From Ancylostoma caninum (taxonomy: Eukaryota; Nematoda; Chromadorea; Rhabditida; Ancylostomatidae), in contig JBAJFG010000140.1 in NCBI GenBank assembly GCA_037903475.1, forward strand, positions 1,860,001 through 1,924,000: a stretch of 64,000 nucleotides of DNA, read 5' to 3'. Below are positions 21,400-34,855 of the stretch, piece by piece. Both the position numbers and the translations under genes were made by a program. Below the pieces are notes generated by a model. That model was not told where the DNA came from and searched no databases. It worked only from the letters and a program-made list of their open reading frames with translations. Each line of letters starts with the position of its first letter. Position 1 is the stretch's first letter.

Positions 21400-23280
21400 A
21401 TTTACCATTTGCACAGCCTGACCACATCGGAACGTCTTGTGGTCATGAGGAGCACAGTTCGCGTGATGCACCAGCTGCATCAGGTGGTGACACGGGGACG
21501 ACGGGTCGTGATGTGCAGCACGTTGTCGGCAATGTGTTAAAAAATGATCTTTTCATGGCCATTACTATATGTTTCTGCCCATTGTGCTGATGTGTGTGTG
21601 CTGCTGCTGGTGCTCTGAATTTGCAGTGATTCCCTTCGTTTTTACCTGCTGAGCAGAAATCTCCCCCATCTCCACCCCCCCCCCCTAAATTATCAAAAAC
21701 TGCTACTTTTTTCGCGTCGCTTCCTGAAGTTCACTGTCGTATTTCCGTATTTACTATACTGACTACTTTTTTCGCGTTAAATCATTCACTTCCGCAGTTT
21801 CAAGGGAAATCCCTCTCTAGGACGATCCTTGAACTCATGCTGAATTTCCTGGAATTTCGTCAAACTGTTACGGCTGTAAAACGCCAGTGTACAGTTTTTT
21901 TTTCACACTTGTTGCTTCAGTTACCTCTTCTTCTAGACCTCGTTGAATGTTCTCTTTGAATATTGAGGGTATGAAACCCCGTTTGCTAGGAAAAGTTATC
22001 GGTTTAAGCAGTACGGCGGCTACATGTACATATCCACGAAATGAGTGGTTTCCCTTCAATTTTTAGCTGTTCTATTCCTTTGAATTGTTCCCACACCCTC
22101 GTTGCCCTCGAATATTCCCCATGTGACCCGTTCGGCTTCTCTCTGGCAACGGCTTTCCATCTGCAGAACAGATGACAGGCCGCTTTTTGCTGCCTTTCGG
22201 GCAAAATGCCGCCTGGCGTTTTTACCCTCAGTCTAATTTTTCCGCCAGTAGAGAGATGAGGAATGGCCCAATTCTATGTTGCTGGCTTTGCTTTGTTGTC
22301 ACGTTTTTCTCAGAAAATTTTCCGAAAAGAAAATCAAGCATGGATATGAATTGTAGAGTTGTGTCTCAATATTTTTTCGATATGTATTCCAATTTTGGCC
22401 AACGACTGGAGAATTCCCGACTAATGGTAATAAATAGCAAAATTTATAACCCTACTAAATACTTTCTAAAACTTTCTACTATTGTGGTACAAGATTTTTT
22501 CCACGTACGTGACTCCTTTACTTTCCTTGAAGTTTCTGGAACTTACTTTAAAACACTCTTGGGCAATTCTTAATTGATTTTCTTTTCCAAGACACAAGAA
22601 ACCTCTCCCTTGAAAGGCGCTCCTCGCTTGGTTTTCCTCTTTTCTCTGGAATTCCAATTTCACGCTTGCTAATGCCATTCATCAGCGTCGGAGTTCGATG
22701 TGATGAGATGCGTCAACTCCACCGACGACTCCTTCGATTCGTTACACCCAGCCGCCGAGAGACATCGTTTAGAACCGGAATTCCGCGTGAAGAACCCCCA
22801 CGACGATTAGAGGTGTTCCTTTTTCTCCAGGTATTTCCTGTTGCAGTCACTGTCTTCTATAGTTCGTCACTGCCGACGTGACGCTATTGACAGCTATGAA
22901 ACGGGCTTGAAAACGTGCAATTGTGCTAGATAACTGCTTTTGATGGGAGTTTTTGCCAACTTCTTCGGCGTTGTTGTGCCTGTGTTACACTTTAATTATT
23001 TGTTACAAAATTCTACCAATCTCAGAGGGTTTCTCCAGTCCACTATTCCAGAAATTTTTTTTAGATTATCTTGTCTCTGTTTGGATTTGTTCTGCCATTA
23101 GGAGCGCGAGAACTGGTCCCCATGGTTTACCAAGTGCCTCAAACGTCTGAAAACATTAGACTTTGGCTGACTTTCTTAGGAGAATTCACTGGTCGAGACT
23201 CGTTCACACTGGCCACACCACAAGATCGATAAAGGATGAGAGCGATTATATCAATGTAACGTGTAGATGCGCAGGTGAGC
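21400..23280 (+). other. exon-like islands, unassigned
   Basis: Three blocks look spliceable. 21416-21534 follows TTTGCACAG and is open (PDHIGTSCGHEEHSSRD...). 22690-22806 is open in two frames, one reading VNSTDDSFDSLHPAAERHRL and ending in TAG. 23181-23273 lies between a good acceptor TTTCTTAG and a good donor GTGAGC and is open in one frame. They do not join into one convincing protein. They might be exons of an unrecognised gene or noncoding transcript. Confidence 0.2.
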
Positions 23281-25949
23281 AGAGATTCGTGACGCGAACG
23301 GCAAGACGCGCGGGTACGGAGTCACAGGAGCCTCGCATACATCATTTTGTTTGAGTTTATATGTAGGAACTACCATTAATCAGTGAACGTTAAAACGACG
23401 AACGTATATGTAAATATGCAGAGGTATATGAAGGTATGTAGTGGCACAGGTTCAACGACTTGGGGACCAGTTCTCGTGCCTTTCTTTTGAGTTGATTGGA
23501 AGAAATAGACTTCCGAAGACTGCAGTGAGTTCCTCGAAGCCTATGTAGTTTCTCTTGAATTCGAAATGAGAAATCCACATATTACACGCCATACGCGGGA
23601 AATGAAGCGACGAAATAGCCACTGGCAAGGGTATCTCTCCCCCCTCTCTTCCTCTTTCCTTTCCTCTCGTTTCTTTTCTTTACTTTCCTTTCCACATCAC
23701 TTTTCCAATTTTCTTCCGTCAAATTTTCGGTGCATTCTTTTTTTCCAAAGGAGAGATGTAAACATTGTTGAGAAAAGTACATTTTCATGATGGGTTTCAC
23801 GTTTGACGAGAAAATATCCGGGAAATTTCTTTGTGTAGAGGTCTAGTTCCTCCTTTTTTCTTAGCACTAGTAAATAGAAACCTGCCTGTGATGACACGTG
23901 ATGCCATGTGGTGACCTGTGATAGAGGGTTGTCTAGAAATTTCTTTCCGGAAACATTTTTCCTAGAAAAGCATCTCACTTTCTATTCTACGATGCTCATT
24001 GCTCATTTTCTTGTATTCTCTCTTTTTCTGGAAATATTGGGCTTCTCTGACTTTTCCTGGAGCCTATTCCATCAAGACCATTTTCTGCAAGAACATGACA
24101 ATATATTTTTCCATCTTTTCCGTCCTGAGTGGATTTTCTCTGCTCCAAGTACAGTTGCAGTTCATTTTTCTCGTTATTATTGTTTTTCTGCCTATTATAT
24201 AGAAATTTCAAATGTTTATTGATTTGCATCGCTATTCACATCACATAAACAATAAACCACTGGCATGGTTTGTCATGTGATCGCGTAGGTTGCGGCCTTA
24301 TGCTTGGAATGTGTTCCTGCTGAGAGTTCCAGCTTCAACCCACGCTGAGTTCCTGCTCTATGACATTCTCGTTGTTCCTCGAGAAATCGCTCTCACTCAC
24401 CATTCCCATTGCATCGCTCTTTCTGCAGCGCCTGTTCTTTTATGGCCATATACGGTTAATGGTCAGCAGGCGGAGTCTTTGAACGAGTAATGCTAAGGTC
24501 GCAAATTCTGGATGATGCAACCGTTTACTACTGCGATGAGGAGCAGTGCTCCTGAGACTCTATGCCACCTTGGTCGATGATTCTGGATCTATGAGGGAAA
24601 TCATTTGCTGAGTAAGCACCTAATTTGTTTAAGCACGACAAAAAATAGGTGAAACTAATTATTAGCTGACACTGGAACTTTATTTGACCCAATGTTAGCA
24701 TAAGAAAAAAGATTTAGGCAGCATTCGTTGAGAAAATTCCATTTAATTGGGTACCACTATGATCATGGCAAATGTGTGAAAAGCATTATACTTGGAACCG
24801 AATAATCTGTTGGATACCTATCGATTTGTTCGGAGTTCCGAAATTCAGATTTGACTAAACCTATAGTGCGAATGTTAGAAAAAGAGGGAGCAATGCAATT
24901 CCCTAGGAATAGTGAGAAGGCATTTAGACTTGACTCGTTTTCAAACATTTGAATTCTTCGGATCTAGTCGTCCTCAACTAACAATTAAGCGAACTGGTTA
25001 TTCGATTTTTATTCAGTCCCCAGTATAAAAAGCATCCTGCTGTCTCGGTCTTATTCTAGGATTTCATGGTTCTTGATTTCTAGAAACTTGTGCTCCCCAA
25101 TTACTCGTTTGCTGCTTGCTTTTCTATCATTCAAACTATCCCGTGCTGTCTCTTAATGAAGGGAAAATATTTCTTAGTGAAAATTAATAGACGACCTCGA
25201 TTTTTGTACTGATTTTGATGATAATTCAGTGCATTTCATGGTTAAAGATCACGTCCAAGTTATTTGCTTCCAAGAAAAGCGGCAAAATTTAAGTTGTCCT
25301 GCCTTTGCCCTGGAATTTCTGTGAATGAATGTAATCCAAGAATCTGTGTCATTTCTAATCCATGTTACCACTTTATTTATGGATTTGCCATCTTTATGTA
25401 AATTTAATAATTTATTCCAGCTGCTCTGCCTTCTATACCTTCTTACAGGACAAAAATGTGCAACTTTGTGGCCTTGTTCACATTTATGAACAAGGTCGGA
25501 TTTTCGATTACTCGAATTCAAATGAGTTCGAAAGCTAGTTGAAATTTCTTCCTAGTTAAATTTCTTCGAATAAATCAGATAATTCGGGTGTCCGGGCGAG
25601 CGGAAAAGAAAGTGAGAGGAAGGGTAAGTAATGCAGCAGGACCTTCTCTTCTTTGAATATTCGAATGTTCGACTTAATCCCTGAATCATAGGCTGAATTG
25701 AATAATTTATTCATTTTTGTTCGACGTCACATTTGTTAAGCTATCTTCACCTTGGTGCACTTTGTACAATTTCAAACCTAAAGTTCTCCCCAAGAACTTG
25801 AATTTATCCTGAGAAGTTCCTTATGATGGGTTATTAACCAGTTCTACAGGTCTTGGTCCTCCTCGTCTCACATTATTGCGCCCCTTTATCTGCGTCTCCA
25901 CACCTTCAAGACATTTCTTTTTTTTTCTTCTCCCACTACATAGATAACA
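23281..25949. other. no gene seen
   Basis: AT-rich, with several TTCTGGAA-type octamers; no coding block or repeat identified. Confidence 0.5.
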
Positions 25950-27060
25950 TCTGTGTTCTCCTTGTGTCACCTTTCTGGAAAACTCTGCAGCAAATTGCTC
26001 ATGATTTCGAAGAAAAAAGCGCTACACTGGTCAGATATCAGTGATTCATCCAAAGATTCCAGCGAGAGCTACGTGTCATCGAAGAACGCAAATGATTCAG
26101 GGCTGAGTCTCAGAAGCAGGGAATTTTCTGGAAAACAAAAGAGCAATGACTGCTTCGGATTGAGGAAGCTGCAATACTTGACCTATGTTAAGTTTCTTTC
26201 CTTTATTTGGGAAAATAAGTGCCTCCTCAGTGAGAACCGCGTGATTTTTTGTCTGGAATTCCGTTCTAGAGGGAAGTAACTCAGGGAAAGCATTTGTTCT
26301 CTGGCGTATCGTTGGGCGATTGCGTTTTATCTCTTGAATATGATCAATTTGTCACTTCATCATGTCGCACGTGACGTCGGACAGCTGTTCTTCGTTCGTT
26401 CGTTCCATTCGCCTCGCGTCGTTCGTCGTCTTCGTATGTGGTTTCTGTCAAATGCACGGCCGGCCAGCATTGATCCATCTGGAACAACACCAGTAGCGTC
26501 TCTTTGGCTCTTTTCCTCTTTTCCCCATCTTTTCTTTGTCTTTACTTTCTTTATTCCCTTGTTTAATTTCTTCCTTTGTGCACAGCTTCACATTATTTCA
26601 TTGCCGAATCCAAAATGATCCAAATGACGTCATTTCCTCCGCTAGCCGATCGTCACCTCCTTCTTGCTCCTGGTTTTCCTACCCTTCCTTTCACGTTTCT
26701 CCTCTGGACTTCTTTCCCACATGAAATTAGTGTTTTCCCAATATGTACACGCCCAATTACGCGCTGATTGTTGGTCCATTTCGTGCTAGTTGGCAGCGGC
26801 GCAGGGCGATAAGGACAGTTGTCGGCCCGCCGCCTGCCCCGTGGCGGCAAAAAGTGCTAAGGGCGATTTTTCAGCGCGTATTTGCCGGCCACAATTGCTG
26901 CGTCCGCAAAGCGACCTCGTCGTCGTTTTGTTTTTTTCGCGAGCTCCTCTTCCTGAAACTCCTCGAAACGCTCGAAGATCCCTTGGAGGGCAATTTGTTT
27001 GCTGTCCTACTTTTATAGGGTCGCTGCTGTCGCCTGAGGCGATTTCGGGAGTAGTATAAT
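25950..27060 (+). other. exon-like and GC-rich islands, unassigned
   Basis: 25990-26187 follows CTCTGCAG and encodes a Ser-rich stretch (SDISDSSKDSSESYVSS...) up to GTTAAG. 26330-26495 is open on both strands with G/C-rich third positions. 26760-27030 is CpG-rich. I cannot assign strand, frame or function. Confidence 0.2.
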
Positions 27061-27264
27061 GTTTCCAAAACTAGTCTCTGACCGTTTTTGAGCTGGATTT
27101 GGCTTCGGAAGAGAATAGGGATTTTCCTTGGATTTTGCCTTGACGGCGCGGTCCCACGCATTTTTTGCTTTTCTATTACTTTTTTCTAGTGCATTATTAT
27201 GTTTCAATGCCAGGACGTGGAAAATTTCATTAATTCATGGTGGGTTCACTATATCAAGGTACTA

Positions 27265-27574
27265 GTAGCGGGGCCGGGGGTCTTTCTTCCAGAATGTGTC
27301 CGCAAGTTTTCAGAAACTGCTCGTCCCAAATCGTACCCGCTCGTCACCTTCATGTAATGTGGGTTCTTTATGGCTACTTATAGACATCATAAATGAACTT
27401 TCCTTATTAATTTATTTCTATAACAACCCCTTATTTCATCTAATTTGCCTTAAAATAATTTTCTTTATGTTAATTCTGACTATAGTAAAAATACCGATCT
27501 TGCCACGCCCCCTTTTTCCGACCGCCTCCACCCCCCACCCCCCCCCCCGCCAAGAAAAATTTCGGCGCCTTCAC
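27265..27574. mobile_element. D-like element with C-rich right end (copy D4)
   Basis: It starts near AGTAGCGGGGCCGGGGG and ends with CCACGCCCCCTTTTTCC, a long C-run and GGCGCCTTCACTGC. Size, AT-rich core and base composition follow D1/D2 but sequence identity is low, so it may be a sister family. Confidence 0.35.
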
Positions 27575-29490
27575 TGCAAGCTATCTATCAAGGCTGATTC
27601 TCTGTGGGCCACTCTTCTCCCGTCCAATATTGCATCTTCTCTTCTTTAGTAGAGTTGATTTTCCTCTTCTTTTTTTCCCCTTTATTCCTTGAATATTAGG
27701 GATTGCACACGTATTCCTTATCCACTAGTTTCATCAAACATTCTCAGGAAATTTATGACACTCATGCCTTTTTGTCTTCTTGTCGTCTATATATAAAGTT
27801 TGTTCAGTTTGACTGAATCTTTCTTCTACGTTTTATAAGAATTACACTGTGGAAAATATTGTAGAGACAGTGTAACGGTTCCAGCTGTAACTGAGTCTTC
27901 GGGAGTTTTCTCTCGAGGGAGATTTTTCTTGGAAAGAAATTCATCTGAGAATTTTTTTCATCTACAACATTTTTATTCATTTCCCTCTCATTTGCTTTAA
28001 TTTCTTTCTTAGTATACTTGCTTTAAAATACTTGGTGCAGTATAGAGGCATACCTGCTATTGCTCTCCGTCGCGACCCTTTCCTTCTTGAGTCAGAAGAT
28101 TTTTTTCCACATTCCAATCGTTATCCCATCTTCCTCATATTTTCTTTTACTGTTCCATTTTTTCTACGTTTAAAACCGAAGACAATGTCATTTTCGTGAT
28201 TTTCTTATCCTCCTTCCTGAGCAGCAAATTCCCTTACCCCCTATTCCTGCAAAATCCCTACCACTAACACCAGAGCTAATTAGGTAGCCAGGACCGTAGC
28301 GCCGGATTGATATTAATGCATTGAATCTATACATAACATATCCGACTTGCCGATGACTTAATTAGAAAGATCTTGGGATTACGACTAATGCATTTTCGTA
28401 TAGCTAAATCCTAGCTGGCGTTAGCTTTTTAGTGATCTTTGAACTCAGCAGATGAAACGCCTTTAGTGGCTGCAATTAGTTGCCTGTAGCATTTTATGAG
28501 GACAAAAAATTCTGTGAGTGTTATGAGGGCAAGAAAAATCAGGTGCCACTAGAAGAAATGTTCATTGGAATCAAAAAGGAGATATTAAGAGCAATTCTTA
28601 CTGATGAAAATTGCTCAAAACATAGTTTTTTCCTTGTAATTATTTCAAATTTTTGTGTGCTCTCTCTTTTTCGTTACCCGATTCCGTCTTTACTCTCCTA
28701 CGAAGCAATTACGAGTTTCATGGTAAAACTTCCACTTACTTTCCCACTTAGACTCGTATTTCCCCCTGTTTTTTCCCTTCCTTGTTTTCTTGCTCGCCTT
28801 TTCTTAGAAACTCATGTGTCTGTACTTAACTGTTTCAGAACATTCATGTCAGATGTACTATGTGTCAATTCATGCAGCAGTAACTTTTATGGCCTTCTTA
28901 TCACTAACGTTTTCTGCTTTTCTGGAATTATCATTTCTGCACTCGCTGGCTTTTTTTAACAGGCCGGACAATTTGAGGGAATTGCAATATGCGTGTCTCA
29001 TTAAAATGACACCTTAGGTGAAAGAATTTTTTCCTGGGGATTTTTTTTCGAATTTTTTTCCGAGTTCCTTGTTGCGGTGTTGCTCAACTCGCCTCTGTTT
29101 ACTTTTCATTCACGCTAGTTGAGCTGGAAAAAGGCGTTCGTTCCAGTGTTTTAATACGAATTTCCCGGATGCGGTTCATATTATGGAAGAAGCCCGTGGA
29201 CGAATGGAAACAATCAAAATTGATCTGTAAGGTAATCACTGTAATCTGGATAAGTGACGTGGAATCCGCCATGGATTGGGACCAGGGGCCTGCGGAATTT
29301 TCCGTTTTCCGCCCATTTTTGGCCTTCCGTTTTCCGTTTGACGTTTTACGGGATTTGAAATTTTACATGCCTGATTGGGAAAAATTTTTGTTGTGTTGCT
29401 AATAAATAGGGATTTGAAAAGATAGGAGGATGTTGTAAAAGGATGGAGTTGTAGTGGAATGAAATCAGATGAAGGTATTTCAACCATAGT
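27575..29490. other. no gene seen
   Basis: T-rich sequence between D4 and D2. A 159-codon frame at 28480-28959 is T-rich and hydrophobic and not called. Confidence 0.5.
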
Positions 29491-29803
29491 CAGTAGCGGT
29501 CATCCTCAGTCACCGTGGGACAGCTTCGGAAGCTGGGATGGCGCCACCCCCCCCCCCCTTCCTAGAATGGGTCGCCAAATTTTTGAAATTACTTTACAAT
29601 CCAAAAAAAAATCTTATGCCAGTTTATTTTTAAATGTTTATTTTTATTATTGCTCTTGAAGTAATTTTTATTAATTATTTAATATTACGACAAATATTTT
29701 TATTAATTTAATTCTCCACCCAGGTCCCCAAGCGAGACCCCACTTTTTTTCCCCACCACCCCCCCCCCCCCCACCTCACGCCCACTTCCTGCGTCCACCA
29801 CTG
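29491..29803. mobile_element. hAT-type MITE, copy D2 (uninterrupted)
   Basis: It shares with D1 the block around GAATGGGTCGCCAAATTTTTG, the AT-rich core and the C-run leading to CTGCGTCCACCACTG. The left end (CAGTAGCGG) is diverged and I see no matching 8-bp duplication. It serves as the empty-site reference for element E. Confidence 0.7.
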
Positions 29804-30149
29804 CTGTGGGGTAAATGGCACCGCGAGCTAAATCCTTCGTGAAGCAGATTCCCTTCAGTTCTGACATGTGCTGACACGTCCCATGTAGACTGCAACAGGT
29901 TAAAGTGGGAAACACTTTCAGGACCTGTAAGGGGTTTGTGTGATACATGTCAGGACATGTCAGAACCGTAGCAAACCGCTTTGCGACGCTGTTACTTCGC
30001 GATTGCGGAGCGTATCCGCCAATCAAGTGACTGAAAGTGACTGTAAACATGTCTCTCACGATATTTACTTCATGATGCACTTTAACTAATGTATAAAAAT
30101 ATAAAAAAAATCAAATATGTGGAGATCAGATGGCCTACCCCAACAGAGT

Positions 30150-30540
30150 TTTTTCCCACGACTTCAGCGCTCCATCACTGCCCTAAACGCCCCCAATGCA
30201 AGCGTATCAGCGCAATTAATCTTTACTCTTTGTGCTGCATGGCAGTGAGGAGGAGCAGTGGACGTCGACGACGGCCTGCGCGGCCATCTTAGATCCTCCT
30301 CCGCGATTGCCGCTGCACTCGGCAGCGTTCGGGTTTTTACCCCCGGCGTCGCACACAGCAAGTTTTCCTCGCTAATCTTCTGCGTAAAACGCAGCCTATC
30401 AGCCGTAGGGTCGATCTTCTTTCTGGCGACGTCTCACATTTGTTTCCTCGCGAAAACCTGCTATATGTTTTCCGTGTTTTCTCCGGCAAAAGCGTGTTTG
30501 ACGTCTTCCTCGTCTCGTTTTAGGAGAAATTTATGTGTTT
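30150..30540. other. CpG-rich patch, possible promoter
   Basis: GC-rich sequence in an AT-rich setting. On the minus strand AAGATGGCCGCGC resembles a YY1-type start-site motif followed by a short open frame (MAAQAVVDVHC) that stops after about 23 codons. No gene body follows that I can recognise. Confidence 0.2.
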
Positions 30541-32983
30541 AGGCCAATAGGAATTGTTATAGAGCAGCTCTTTGTATACCCAGTTACGGTCTGTGAACCA
30601 AGGAAAACTTTCTTTGAAGGTTTTTTTCCTAGTATTCCTTGGAAAAGGAATTTGATTGCTAGTCATTTGGAGTGCTTCATTTTCCGCTTTCAAAAGATAC
30701 ATAAGCGCTGCTTTTTCTGCCGGAAATTTCTGTGCAAATATTGATTTTTCTTATTGGATGCTTGAAAAATGGCGAGAATTTGCACTTTGGAGACAGCAGG
30801 TCTTGATGAGCGAGATAAACCGCGTAGGTTCACGTTGTGTCATGAAACTATGCCTTCATTTGCACGTTTTCTAAACTTGTACATTGTTCTATATTTCCAT
30901 TATTCATATCTTCTTTATATTTATGTAGATATCTTATCTAAATATATGTATGTAGATATCATATCTTCTTTATATTTATCTATTTATTTATCTCTTCTTC
31001 ACATTTACGTGGCAAAAGTAGGAAACCGGTTTTACCTTACTGAAAGGGCAAAAATGTCACGCAAAAGGACGTGACAGTCTGCTTTAAAAGCACCGTCTTA
31101 TCTCAGAATCAATTCTGAGATTCTAACACCACAAGAATTTTCCTGGGATGCTGACTACAGTGGTATATCGTCTGTTAGCTCAGAGAGTTAGCCGATGAAG
31201 TGGCTTTGTCTGCATTTACGACCTCAGCACGGTGTTGTCCAATTAATCTAATTTTTACGCTTTTTTCTTTATGCTTTGATATGTATATTATGTGATTCCC
31301 TCCATTTTGTTGTTTCCCTGCTGTTACTTAGTGAAATCTAACTTCAGACGCATCCTACGGCTTTCACTCATCGACAGAACCAGTACGGTGCAATTGCAGA
31401 CAAAGTGACTCCATCGGCCCTCTATGATCTACCAAATTACACATACTTTTGTAGGAAAATACCAAACAAAAAACTCCCTTAGATTCCCTTTTTTTGATAA
31501 GATCAAGGTGCCCAATGGAATTTTTCTCTGGAATACATCCTGACAAATTTATCAAACGCAAGTCATACGAGAAGTTTCGCAATTCGTTCCAAATGTATTT
31601 CAGAACTTTTTCTCAGGCCTCTTTCTCCCGGTTTTCCTACCAATCTCCTCTCGTTTCCGGTCCTATTTACCTCCAAACTTGTTACGACCGCAATTCTGCA
31701 TCAGTGGGTTGATGTAATTACTGCGCTCTGTCATCCTTCCGTCGAGCATTCTTTGAGGTTGTGTAAGAAAATTTCGAACAACGATGCAGCAGATGACGGT
31801 TCTGGGTCGAGCAGTGGGCATGTGTGTTCATTTGCTTCCATGCTTGTGTTTCTTTATTTTTTTCTTGATGGGACACATTGCATGGGAGATATTGGTCTCT
31901 ACCACAGAGCAATGTAGTCGTCGTTGCTACCGTTCAGAGTAGCTTTTGAGACAGAATTTTCTGGAATGTTCTGGGATACATGCTCTCAATTCCAATTATA
32001 AAGAGGAGCTTCGGATAAAACATGCTATTTTCATGAGGATACTTTGTGAATCAACTCATTTACAACAAAAATCACTATTAAGATGCTAAATACATACTAT
32101 TCTGATTGGCTACTTCCTAGCCGACATTATAGCCCTCCTCCGAGCAAACCGGTCCCCGATAGGTGCAGCCCAGGTGAACCCTATCACGGGTTATTACCAT
32201 ACTCTTCTCGATCATTCCCTGAAGGCAAACAAACCTACTGTGTTTCCCATTATTTCCTTTGCAAATGCAATGCATGCAATGCACATACAAAATAATAGCC
32301 GCATAAAATTTTATTACCTGGTGAGAATGCACGAAATGGAGCTAAAGGAAAGTGAGCTATAGGTATCATGGGCATTAAGACTAGCTTACCTCAGGTTGAC
32401 TGCTAGTAGTGACTCAAGCTGGTGTACCGTTAGCAGGTAATCTACAATACTTCACTTACGGTTAACTCCATCCCTCTTCAACTAACTAACCTTCTATGCA
32501 ACGTGGTGTAGGCATCTTCGTCCCATTTATCATGTGTAAATGTGTAAGCTTGATAACCGCTATGCATTAGGAGATCATTTGAACTGTAGATGGCCCTCAC
32601 AGAGCCTTAAAACGAACCAATCCTCAATCTTTGAAGCTTTCCGACCCTTTCCATTCTTAATTTTTAATCTCCATTAACATTCATGCTAGCGATTTTCTCC
32701 TCCAAATGAATTTTCTAATTTATTTGGCCTTGCATTCTTCTCTGCGGCCGAATTAATCTTTGAAGGTATTATTGAGAAATTCCCTGTTTTCTAGCGAGAA
32801 GTCTAATTTCATTCCTTGTCGAGAATTTGAAGAGTGCAGAAGAAAACAACCTTGTTAGGCAACATAATGGTTTTTTTTTTTGGTGAAGCTGCAGAATACA
32901 AGTAAATTTTCGTTCGAGCATTTACGTATTTATTTATTTTCTTACTCGTATTTATTTGTTTACTTGTTCGTGCATTTATTCAT
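30541..32983. other. no gene seen
   Basis: AT-rich intergenic DNA with ATAT-rich tracts near 30.9 kb; nothing supportable. Confidence 0.5.
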
Positions 32984-33216
32984 AGATTCATTCATTCTCT
33001 CATTCATTCATTCATTCATTCATTCGCCGTTTATTCATTCGTAATAAATAAATTAATTGATTAATCCACTCATTCATTCTCCATTTATTCATTCGCCATT
33101 CATTCATTCATTCATTCATTCATTCGCCATTTATTCATTCTAATAAATAAATTGATTGATTAATTCACTCATTCATTCTTCATTCATTCATTCGCCTCTC
33201 ATTCATTCTTTCATGT
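32984..33216. repeat. ATTC-rich compound minisatellite
   Basis: CATT/ATTC tetranucleotides are interspersed with two copies of a longer block (CGCCATTTATTCATTC, TAATAAATAAATTGATT-like). It lies just upstream of the LINE at 33.6 kb. Confidence 0.9.
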
Positions 33217-33579
33217 TTGTTGATCCAATGGCCAGTCCATAAAAGTTTACAGAGAAGTTACTCTCGATGTTCCCTGAAGAATTTCGAGACTCCGTAACTC
33301 TCGGAGATTTCCAAGGCTTGCCCGGGGTCCTTCCCGAGGTCTGCGGACTTTCTCTCTCGAAATTCGATTAGCTTCCGGTCCCGATTTTCTGCGAATTAAT
33401 ATCTTTTTTCTAGAACAAATGGAAATTAATGTTATGGAGCACATGTGTGCCATCAGCTGTTTCGCCAAGGCGTAGTCCGTCAGCGTCAGATGGAACACAT
33501 ATGTTCGTAGAGGTTCAGAATATCACTTTTTTGTTGAAATCTACGTCTTTCCTGACATTTCTTGCAAATTTTCCCAGAT

Positions 33580-34855
33580 CTCGCGAACATGAAAAACTTG
33601 TAATTAAGCTACGTATACTTAAGATCCATCCTCTACTCATAGAATGGGTTGCACACTATCTTAGTGGAAGAACATTCCAGGTGAAAATAGGTGGTACCTA
33701 TTCGGATGTGAAGCATGTCAAAAGCGGTGTGCCACAGGGTGGTGTGCTATCTCCTGTTTTTTTCAATATCTATATTGCTGATATCCCACTGATTTTGGAA
33801 GGTGTTGGAGTGTCAATTAAAATTTATGCCGATGACACAAAAATATACAAAGTGGTCTCACATCAAGATGACGTGATTGGTCTCCAAAAGGCTATTGACC
33901 TGATGGTATCTTGTTCTAAAAAGTGGCAACTCCCCTTGGCTCCAAACAAAACAGTTTGCATTAGATTAGGACCAGGTTCTCCTTCTTCCAACCTACCCAC
34001 ACAATCATATCTAATTGAAAGTGATGCCATTGCTAATGTCCAATCAGTCAGAGATCTTGGCTTCCAATACAATACTAAACTTGACTTCTCAGAACATATT
34101 AAAAACCGTTGCAGGATAGCTCTCTTGCGAACATTTCACATTTTTAAAGCTTTATCTGTCAGAAATGAACTTATTCTTTTGAAGGCATACAAAACCTATA
34201 TACGGCCACTAGTAGGATCAAGTACAACAGTATTTTGCCCCGTAAAAAAGAAAGATATATATGACATCGAAAAAGTACAGAACAACTTCACTCGCAAGCT
34301 CCTCGTTAGGATAGGAGGGTTTTCTTATTTTAAAATTCCTCGAGCAGCGGCTAGAAACAAACGATTGAATATTTCTTCTCTTGAATCCCGGCGTAAAGTA
34401 TTTGACTTATGCATGGTCCACAAATTATTACATAACTCGAGTGTAGATGGGCCGACAAATTTCTTTAAACTAATATGTTCGCGAACGAGAGGTGAGCCAT
34501 ACAAGATTATCCTCTCCCACCCAAGAACAAGCATTAGAGCTAGGTCATTTACTTTTCGAGCTGGAAATGCCTACATTAATGTCACAAAGGACCTAACGAA
34601 AGTTATGAAGCAAAGCCAATTTAAACGTCGTATGGCTCGCATATTACACAAGTATGAGACATTCTAATGTTTTGAAACCGACTTCATTTCTGAGAGATGT
34701 TCAATTAGATATGTTATTGGTGTCATATGTAACGTTCTGGAAACAATGTCGTATTTAATGTTACAGAACACTGACTTGTTTTTCTTCTCTTGTATTACCT
34801 TTGTAACGCTATGCCTTAAGCATACGTATTGAATAAATAAATAAAATAAATAAAT
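33580..34855 (+). mobile_element. 5'-truncated non-LTR retrotransposon (LINE) with reverse transcriptase
   Basis: An open frame runs to a TAA at 34665 and encodes the second half of a LINE reverse transcriptase. Visible motifs are SGVPQGGVLSPVFFNIYI (33720s), the catalytic YADD box at 33825-33836, KIHPLLIEWVAHYLSGR upstream and a typical thumb and C-terminal region (KAYKTYIRPLVG). The homologous frame begins only near 33580 with REHEKL; the in-frame Met at 33429 belongs to flanking sequence, so the endonuclease and palm start are missing. After the stop, a ~180-bp 3' UTR ends in AATA/AAATA repeats at 34831-34855, as expected for a jockey/CR1-like LINE tail. No internal stops, so the insertion is probably fairly recent. 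Family assignment beyond non-LTR is uncertain. Confidence 0.88.

Noticed and set aside
28480..28959. 159-codon plus-strand open frame
   Set aside because: The first ~45 codons look acceptable, but the rest is a Phe/Leu/Ser-rich reading of T-rich DNA; no family, no flanking exon.
31163..31235. TTAGCTCAGAGAGTTAGC, tRNA D-arm-like
   Set aside because: No acceptor pairing or T arm follows.
33429..33579. N-terminal 50 codons of the reverse-transcriptase frame
   Set aside because: They do not resemble any part of a LINE and precede the truncation point; flanking sequence in frame by chance.
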